Positions 1 to 4,365 of a stretch of DNA of 9,398 nt are shown here, one piece after another. The translations under genes and the position numbers were made by a program. Position 1 is the stretch's first letter. Each line of letters starts with the position of its first letter. Under the pieces are notes generated by a model. The model worked only from the letters and a program-made list of their open reading frames with translations, had not been told where the DNA came from and ran no database searches. Source of the stretch: Phycisphaerales bacterium (lineage in GTDB: Bacteria; Planctomycetota; Phycisphaerae; Tepidisphaerales; Tepidisphaeraceae); contig JAQGHP010000052.1 in assembly GCA_028288775.1 (NCBI GenBank), positions 1 to 9,398 on the forward strand, read 5' to 3'.

Positions 1-567
1 GAGCTGCCGATCGATCGCGGCACAGTAGATCGGAATTTCCGGGTGCTGCTTGTGAAAGTGCTGGATGCCTTCGGGGGCCGCGACGAGGCAGACGAATTTC
101 ATGCTGGTGACGCCGGCTTTCTTGAGGAAATCTGCCGCGGCCGCGCCGCTGCCGCCGGTGGCGAGCATGGGGTCGATGAGCAGGACCTCCGTCGCCGCGA
201 TGTCCGGCGGAAGCTTGTGGTAATACGAAACCGGCTCGAGCGTGGCTTCGTCGCGGTAGACCCCCAGGTGCCCCATCCGCGCCTCGGGCAATAGCCGCAG
301 CACGCCGTCCGCCATCCCCAACCCCGCGCGGAGAATGGGGACAAGCGTCACCTGCCGGGCCAGCACCTTGCCCGTCATCTTCTCCAGCGGCGTCTGCACC
401 AGCCGCGGCTTGGTCGGCCAATCCCGCGTCACCTCATACACCATCAGCGACGCGATCTCATCGAGCAGGGCACGGAACTCACGATGATCGGTGCTGTAAT
501 CGCGCAGCTCGGTGAGCTTGGTCTGAATGACCGGGTGATCGATGACGATGACGTTTTGGAAAGGCAT
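1..567 (-). CDS. upp: Uracil phosphoribosyltransferase, C-terminus cut by window edge
   Basis: Converts uracil and PRPP to UMP and diphosphate in the cytoplasm (pyrimidine salvage). I translated the minus strand from the ATG at 567-565; the frame stays open for 189 codons to base 1, so the protein runs off the left edge. Visible family marks: VPILRAGLGM at residues 76-85, the PRPP-binding loop LLIDPMLATGGS at 129-140, and YCAAIDRQL at 181-189, which in complete homologues is followed by the uracil-binding segment ending in GLGDAGDR. About 20 residues of the usual ~209 are therefore missing. No Shine-Dalgarno sequence precedes the ATG: the upstream bases are CACGTTC-type heptad repeats almost up to the start. 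The start is supported by the family-typical N-terminus (the NVIVIDHPVIQTKLTELRD region). leuD lies 174 bases upstream on the same strand with no pathway link. Confidence 0.95.
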   Translation of the reverse strand, partial: MPFQNVIVIDHPVIQTKLTELRDYSTDHREFRALLDEIASLMVYEVTRDWPTKPRLVQTPLEKMTGKVLARQVTLVPILRAGLGMADGVLRLLPEARMGHLGVYRDEATLEPVSYYHKLPPDIAATEVLLIDPMLATGGSGAAAADFLKKAGVTSMKFVCLVAAPEGIQHFHKQHPEIPIYCAAIDRQL

Positions 568-572
568 GGTGA

Positions 573-739
573 GTGGAACGTGGAACGTGAATGTTACTCG
601 GATAGGTGATCGGGAAATAAGCTTTGAAACGTGAAACGTGAGAAGATGCGGCTGACCAAAGTCTTCTCACGTTTCACGTTTCACGTTTCAGAACCACGTT
701 TCAGGTCTTCTCACGCTCCACGTTTCACGCTCCACCTCC
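573..739. repeat. Heptanucleotide CACGTTT-type array with 22-bp inverted repeat
   Basis: The gap between leuD and upp is largely made of 7-base units. On the plus strand, CACGTTT occurs at 668, 675 and 682 back to back, again at 695 and 719, with variants CACGCTC at 712 and 726 and CACCTCC at 733. Reverse-complement units (GTGGAAC, GTGAAAC, GTGAATG types) lie at 573-593 and 624-644. Bases 625-646 and 662-683 form a perfect 22-bp inverted repeat with a 15-base spacer, so a leuD read-through transcript would fold into a long hairpin; no U-tract follows, so it is not a canonical terminator. Translated, such arrays give SRFTFHV-like peptides that I associate with dispersed repeats of PVC and Chloroflexi genomes (recollection, not a search). 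Confidence 0.85.
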
Positions 740-741
740 CC

Positions 742-1302
742 TTATTTCAGCATCCCCGCCGCCTTCGCGTAGTTGAACACGCCGCCGGCTTCGATGATCG
801 GCAGCACGTCGCCCAGCGGGCGCAGTTCGTGGCGTTCGTTTTTGGTCTTGTTGAGCACGTAGCCGTCGAGCAGGTGGACTTCCAGTTCGTCGCCGGTGCG
901 GATTTTATCGACCAGGCGGTGGACGGATTCCAGCGGGACGAGGTACCCGCCGTTGACGCTGTTGCGGAAGAAGATGCGGGCGTAGAACTCGGCGATGACG
1001 CACGCGATGCCCGCCTCGGCCATGGCCAGCGGGGCGTGCTCGCGGCTCGATCCCGAGCCGAAGTTCTTGCCGCCGACGACGATCTTGTAGTCGGTCTTGA
1101 ATTCCCCTTCGCGCACGAACGGGATGTCCCCCTTGGGCAGTCCGCGCTGTCCCTCGGGCACGCTGCTCATCGCGTACATGCCGAAGTATTTGCGCTCCTC
1201 GGGGAGCGCGGGGTTAAACGAAAGGTACTTGGCGGGGATGATCTGGTCGGTGTCGAGATTGTCGCCCAGCACGTACGCCTTGCCGCTGATGATCGATTCC
1301 AT
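742..1302 (-). CDS. leuD: 3-isopropylmalate dehydratase small subunit
   Basis: Small (swivel-domain) subunit of isopropylmalate isomerase, which with LeuC interconverts 2- and 3-isopropylmalate in leucine synthesis. The 186-residue product shows GDNLDTDQIIPAKYL near the N-terminus, the substrate-binding signature NFGSGSSREHAP at about 79-90, then a YARIFFRNSV segment and a C-terminal LRPLGDVLPIIEAGGVF stretch. The IFFRNSV and IEAGGVF segments, as I recall them, resemble the chloroplast/cyanobacterial-type small subunit more than the ~200-residue E. coli form. The signature has GSGSS where many homologues have GCGSS. The start is an ATG at 1302-1300 preceded closely by AAGAGGAG. No leuC is adjacent: the neighbours are an unrelated flavoprotein gene upstream and upp downstream, so LeuC must be encoded elsewhere. 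A homoaconitase or other hydro-lyase small subunit is possible but less likely. Confidence 0.93.
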   Translation of the reverse strand: MESIISGKAYVLGDNLDTDQIIPAKYLSFNPALPEERKYFGMYAMSSVPEGQRGLPKGDIPFVREGEFKTDYKIVVGGKNFGSGSSREHAPLAMAEAGIACVIAEFYARIFFRNSVNGGYLVPLESVHRLVDKIRTGDELEVHLLDGYVLNKTKNERHELRPLGDVLPIIEAGGVFNYAKAAGMLK

Positions 1303-1541
1303 GGCTCCTCTTCTTGTGCGAAGAGAAGAACATATAACCAGCGGCGGAAGTTGTACAGACGGAAAGGAAATGCTGAACGCTGAAGGAAGAGCAGGCCCGC
1401 ATCCCTGCTCTTCGAATCAGTGTCCGGCATTCAGCAATTCCCGCGTCGCAGCGAGACCTGCGCCCGAACTTTGGCGTGTTGAAAGCAAATTTGCAAATAT
1501 ATGCAAAGATTGCAGTACAGGCCCTGGCTCACGGCCGGCGG
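1303..1541 (-). other. leuD upstream region with hairpin and AT-rich motif cluster
   Basis: This gene-free stretch between leuD and the palindromic element at 1542 should contain the leuD promoter and leader (read on the minus strand). It holds a perfect 10-bp stem, GAAGAGCAGG at 1386-1395 pairing with 1404-1413 around an 8-base loop. It also holds an AT-rich island at 1481-1510 that is unusual for this GC-rich DNA: a perfect 10-bp palindrome GCAAATTTGC at 1485-1494 and further GCAAA/TGCAAA copies at 1493 and 1502. TATATT on the minus strand (1501-1496) could be a -10 box, but I see no convincing -35 partner. Short minus-strand frames here lack a Leu-codon run, so a leucine leader peptide is not supported. 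Confidence 0.35.
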
Positions 1542-1678
1542 TAGTGGGTCAGTTTGGAAGGATGGGTGCCACAGGTCGCGGTACTCCGAGACCTGTGCTT
1601 CTCAAGTCGCCGAGAAAGCACAGGTCTTCGAGTACGCCGACCTGTGGCACCCAGTGGATATCTCAAACTGACCCACTA
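1542..1678. repeat. 137-bp nested palindrome, MITE-like
   Basis: The outer arms 1542-1556 and 1664-1678 are perfect 15-bp inverted repeats (TAGTGGGTCAGTTTG). Inside them 1564-1600 and 1616-1652 form a second inverted repeat of 37 bp with four mismatches around a 15-base centre. Each 37-base arm is itself a small hairpin, with CACAGGTC at one end and GACCTGTG at the other, so the element could fold into a multi-armed cruciform. Both ends are TA, compatible with, but not proof of, the TA target duplication of IS630/Tc1-mariner-type elements. There is no room for a transposase, so it would be non-autonomous. Its right end overlaps the last codons and the stop of the flavoprotein gene. Confidence 0.75.
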
Positions 1679-3192
1679 TCCCGCCGGAGCGACCGCACCG
1701 CCCCGCGCCCGGCGAGGTATCCCGTCGCCCACGCCCACTGGAAATTGAACCCGCCGATGCGTCCGTCACAGTCGAGGATTTCCCCCGCGAGAAACAGCCC
1801 CGGCACTTTGCGCGAGGCCATGGTGCGAAAGTCCACCTCTTCGACGGGCACACCGCCCGCCGTCACCTCGGCGTAGTTCCACCCTCGGTCGCGCACCACC
1901 GGCAAGGGCAGCGCGGTCAGGGCGTGGGCGAGCCCCCGTCGATGCTCGCGCGAAAGCTGCCCCGACGGCCGTGCCGGATCGATCCCCGCGTGACGCAGCA
2001 GCGCGTCCGCCAGCCGCTGCGGGAGCCGCTCGGCGACGAGCTTCCCGACCGACGCCCTGGGCCGCGCCCCCGCGGCATCGATCAGCCACTTCTCCGCCTG
2101 CTCGAAAGATTCCCCGGGCAGAAAGCTACACCGCAACTCCGCCGCCTGCTTGCGCCCGTGGGCCATCACCCAGAATCGGCTGGCGTCCATCGCCACGGGC
2201 CCGCTGATTCCAAAGTGCGTCCACAACAGGCTCCCCGTGCGCCGGTCGACGCGTTTTCCCTCGACAAACGTCGCGAGTTCCGCCTCGTGGGAGAGCCCCG
2301 AGATCGTCGCATGAAAGAACCCGTCCGCGAGCACGAGTGGGACGAGCGCCGGAAAAGTGTCGGTGACCGTATGCCCCATTCGCCGGGCGATCGCCCAGCC
2401 GGCCCCGTCGCTCCCGGTGCGAGGGAGCGAGCGGCCGCCCGTGGCGAGGATGACGCGAGAGGCGAGAAGCTCGCCGTCGGCGTGACGGAGGGTGAAGGGA
2501 GCATCGGAGGATGCGGGGAGGAGAGGGGCGGACGCGGGGACACGGGGACGCGGGGACGCGGGGAAAGAAGGGGGATTGCAGATAGCAGATTTCAAATTTG
2601 AGATTTCAGATTGGGGAGCGCTCGGAGCAAGGGACTCCGAATCCACCGCGGCGGCCTCTCCGCCACTCTGCACGCTGCGCTCTGCACTCTGCACTTTGCA
2701 ATCTCCCTCCCCGCGTCCCCGCGTCTCCGCGTCCCCGCGTCCGTCCTTCCGATCTCCCGCGTCCCGTTCGATCCCGGTCACCCTCCATTCCCGCCGCAGC
2801 TCCACGCCCAGTTCGTCACACCGCCGAAGCAGCGCATCGAGCACGGTCCGGGCGCTGTCCGTCACGGGGAAAAGTTTTCCGGTGTCTTCGCGCTTCAGCT
2901 CGACGCCCATCGCCCGCATCCAGCGGACGGTCGCCTGTGCGTCGAAGGCGGCGAGCACGTTGCGGACGATTGTGCGGGGGGCCTGAAAGTCTTCGGGGCG
3001 GACCTCGTCATGCGTCACATTACAGCGGCCGCCGCCGGCGACGAGGATTTTTGCGCCGATCGTCTTCGCCCCGTCGAGCAGAAGAATTCGCGGCCGCGGC
3101 CCGCCCGCGGCTTGTGCGGCCTCACCGGCGAAGATGGCCGCGGCCAGCCCCGCCGCCCCGGCCCCGACGATCGCAATGTCACATGCTTCACT
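1663..3192 (-). CDS. FAD-dependent oxidoreductase, HI0933/YhiN (BaiN-like) family, with in-frame repeat insert
   Basis: Flavoprotein of the HI0933/YhiN/BaiN family, probably cytosolic; its substrate cannot be told from sequence. From the GTG at 3192-3190 (509 residues) it shows the dinucleotide-binding GAGAAGL at 10-16, GGGRCNVTH at 53-61, PRTGSDGAGWA at about 257-267, FGISGPVAMDAS at about 327-338, and a C-terminal AEVTAGGVPVEEVD followed by LFLAGEILDCDGRIGGFN, the usual FAD-domain closing segment. An in-frame GTG at 3234 would add 14 residues; I prefer 3192 because it places the Rossmann motif where the family has it, but neither has a clear ribosome site. Residues of about 146-228 are low-complexity, encoded by a dispersed-repeat cassette; without them the length (~430) is normal. 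The last five residues and the TGA (1665-1663) come from the adjacent palindromic element. No stop or frameshift is seen, so it may be functional. Confidence 0.9.
   Translation of the reverse strand, partial: SEACDIAIVGAGAAGLAAAIFAGEAAQAAGGPRPRILLLDGAKTIGAKILVAGGGRCNVTHDEVRPEDFQAPRTIVRNVLAAFDAQATVRWMRAMGVELKREDTGKLFPVTDSARTVLDALLRRCDELGVELRREWRVTGIERDAGDRKDGRGDAETRGRGEGDCKVQSAERSVQSGGEAAAVDSESLAPSAPQSEISNLKSAICNPPSFPASPRPRVPASAPLLPASSDAPFTLRHADGELLASRVILATGGRSLPRTGSDGAGWAIARRMGHTVTDTFPALVPLVLADGFFHATISGLSHEAELATFVEGKRVDRRTGSLLWTHFGISGPVAMDASRFWVMAHGRKQAAELRCSFLPGESFEQAEKWLIDAAGARPRASVGKLVAERLPQRLADALLRHAGIDPARPSGQLSREHRRGLAHALTALPLPVVRDRGWNYAEVTAGGVPVEEVDFRTMASRKVPGLFLAGEILDCDGRIGGFNFQWAWATGYLAGRGAVRSLRRDSGSV
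2529..2743. repeat. 215-bp palindrome-bounded heptad/octad repeat cassette inside the flavoprotein gene
   Basis: The outer arms 2529-2564 and 2708-2743 are 36-bp inverted repeats with two mismatches, each made of 8-base units (GGGACGCG on the left, CGCGTCCC on the right). Just inside, GATTGCA (2574-2580) pairs with TGCAATC (2697-2703). Bases 2571-2612 are six contiguous minus-strand heptads of AATCTGA type, and 2666-2700 are five contiguous plus-strand heptads of CTCTGCA type; shifted by one base, both share an NTCTGCA-like core on opposite strands. The middle (about 2613-2665) is unique-looking. Read in the gene frame the cassette encodes SEISNLKSAICNPP and Pro/Arg-rich segments, matching peptides I know from dispersed repeats in planctomycete-like genomes. 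It falls between two predicted beta-strands, probably in a surface loop. Confidence 0.85.
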
Positions 3193-3343
3193 CACGCCGC
3201 GATGGTAGCTCAGGAAATCGGTAAGGGGGAGCACGCACGAACCTGCAAATGCGGAGCGCGCCCGAAACGAGATCGAAATGCCGGGCTCGGGCGAGTAAAG
3301 TCACGTCCCAGGCGCGCCCGAGCGCCAAGGCGATCGCATGATT

Positions 3344-3461
3344 TCTCCCTATCCCGGTACACCGGGAGAGGGCAGGGGTGAGGGTCCGGCGCTGCCGGCG
3401 TGGCGTGTACAAAGCTTTGCCGCTCGCGCCGAACCCTCGCCCGGGCGTACCGGGAGAGGGG
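3344..3461. repeat. GGGAGAGGG/GGGTGAGGG dispersed palindromic repeat
   Basis: The left arm (about 3344-3393) and right arm (about 3421-3461) form an imperfect inverted repeat. The stretch around GGGTGAGGGTCCGGCGC at 3368-3384 pairs with GCGCCGAACCCTCGCCC at 3426-3442 with only G-T type differences, and CCCGGTAC at 3353-3360 pairs with GTACCGGG at 3447-3454. Each arm also contains a CCGGG-centred mini-hairpin. The centre (3394-3420) includes AAGCTT. Translations of such elements give PLPSPGVPGEG and LTPALSR-like peptides, a repeat type I recall as widespread in bacterial genomes. It could act as a REP-like transcript stabiliser or be a decayed MITE; the sequence does not decide. Confidence 0.72.
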
Positions 3462-3512
3462 ACACCAGGCTGCACCGCGCCACATGCGATCGCCGCCTGG
3501 GATTTGCCGTTT

Positions 3513-3541
3513 CTGACACACGCAGCCGTCTGGCGTACATT
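3513..3541 (+). promoter_or_regulatory. Putative sigma70-type promoter
   Basis: CTGACA at 3513-3518 (five of six to TTGACA) is separated by exactly 17 bases from TACATT at 3536-3541 (four of six to TATAAT). Transcription would start near 3548, a few bases before the GGGAGG ribosome site at 3552-3557 of the gene starting at 3565. The leader would be short. This is a consensus match only. Confidence 0.35.
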
Positions 3542-3564
3542 GGGGACACACGGGAGGCGACGAC

Positions 3565-4176
3565 ATGCCCTCTGGGAAAATCGCAGGACGCCTGGTGATC
3601 CGATCGCTGTGCGTGCTTGCGCTCGCGTCCGGCGTCGGGTGCCAGCCGCACGCCCGGTCGCTGGAGCCCGAGCCCGAAATGCCCGCCACGACGCGCCCGG
3701 CGGATGCGCCGTTTACGATCTCCCCGCTTCGCGTGCAGACGATCGGCCCGATGAGTTACTGCTACGTCCCCGTGCGAACCAGCTTTCAGGAGCTGCCGCA
3801 AACGTCTTCGCGCGCGGTGGCCGCCATGCGGAAGGCGGCCGCGGCCCGGATCAGTTTCACCGGCCCATGCCTCTTCGTCTATCACGATCCCGGCGAAAAC
3901 CCGGCCCAGCCCTTCGACATGGAAATCGGCTACCCCGTCGCCGACAACTCCGCCGCCCCGGCGGGGCTTTCCGTCCGCAGACTCCCCGCGTTCCGCTGCG
4001 CCACCGTGACCTACCGCGGCCCCATGCGCCATCTGGACGACGCCTACGCGAAGCTGATCCCCCAGATCATCGCCGCCGGGTACATCCCATCGGACGAGAC
4101 GCGCGAGAGTTACACGACCTGGGCCGGCCCCGACTCGGCGGGGAACGTGGTCCAAATCGAGGTGGGGATCCGCTAA
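3565..4176 (+). CDS. Putative lipoprotein with GyrI-like (AraC effector-binding) domain
   Basis: The 203-residue product starts at an ATG with a strong ribosome site (GGGAGG, 7-base spacing). Residues 1-26 look like an export signal: Lys/Arg-containing N-terminus, hydrophobic SLCVLALASGVG, then Cys26, a plausible but imperfect lipobox because the -3 residue is Gly rather than Leu. A short Pro/Glu-rich linker follows (about 27-50). Residues about 51-202 resemble the GyrI-like small-molecule-binding domain: GPCLFVYHD at 100-108, MEIGYPV at 119-125, CATVTYRGPMRHLDDAYAKL at 145-164, an aromatic/acidic ESYTTWAG segment at 181-188, and a final VVQIEVGI strand. In regulators this fold binds drugs or metabolites; here there is no DNA-binding domain and the protein is probably exported, so an envelope ligand-binding role is the likeliest inference. 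SOUL-type haem-binding proteins share the fold and are an alternative. Confidence 0.82.
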   Translation: MPSGKIAGRLVIRSLCVLALASGVGCQPHARSLEPEPEMPATTRPADAPFTISPLRVQTIGPMSYCYVPVRTSFQELPQTSSRAVAAMRKAAAARISFTGPCLFVYHDPGENPAQPFDMEIGYPVADNSAAPAGLSVRRLPAFRCATVTYRGPMRHLDDAYAKLIPQIIAAGYIPSDETRESYTTWAGPDSAGNVVQIEVGIR

Positions 4177-4354
4177 CGCCCAACGACCGCACCGTCGCAG
4201 CCACCATCGACAGCCTCGCCGAACTTTCGCTCCCCAGCCGTTTGCGACAAGCCTGCGTTGGAAATCCTGATCACTTTCTTCTCCCCGGCGAGATCTTTTT
4301 TCCCACCCTTCCCCGCACGGGTAGCAAGAGTTAACATTCCCGCATCTTCCGTCC

Positions 4355-4360
4355 AAGGAG
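4355..4360 (+). promoter_or_regulatory. Ribosome binding site that fixes the start at 4366
   Basis: AAGGAG lies 5 bases before the ATG at 4366. The frame is open further upstream, with a TTG at 4258, but only the 4366 start follows a ribosome site and begins directly with a signal peptide. The 189-base gap from the previous stop (4177-4354) otherwise shows no gene or clear terminator. Confidence 0.75.
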
Positions 4361-4365
4361 CCTTC

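Larger units (their letters stand above)
3235..3564. other. Divergent intergenic region, 330 bases
   Basis: This is the gap between the flavoprotein gene (reading left) and the GyrI-like lipoprotein gene (reading right). It must hold promoters for both. Its centre is taken up by the GGGAGAGGG-type palindrome at 3344-3461. The right part contains a plausible promoter at 3513-3541 and the ribosome site GGGAGG at 3552-3557. In the left part (3235-3343) I see no convincing promoter for the flavoprotein gene and no other gene. Confidence 0.6.

Noticed and set aside
573..739. CRISPR array
   Set aside because: The units are only 7 bases with no unique spacers of constant length; it is a short-period tandem/inverted repeat, and no cas genes are present.
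631..1383. Plus-strand open frame of 250 codons across leuD
   Set aside because: It is antisense to a clearly conserved leuD gene; its N-terminal SRFTFHV-like part is translated heptad repeat.
1214..1430. Leucine leader peptide upstream of leuD
   Set aside because: The minus-strand short frames overlap the leuD start, extend into it in another frame and have no run of Leu codons.
1924..2601. Plus-strand frames inside the flavoprotein gene and its repeat cassette
   Set aside because: They are shadow frames of a conserved gene; their Pro/Arg-rich content comes from the octad repeats.
1663..3192. Reading the flavoprotein gene as a pseudogene because of the insert and altered end
   Set aside because: All family motifs are present in one unbroken frame, and removing the insert gives a normal family length, so decay is not shown.
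4258..4365. N-terminal extension of the propeller protein from a TTG at 4258
   Set aside because: It would place 36 residues before a canonical signal peptide; the ATG at 4366 has its own AAGGAG ribosome site.
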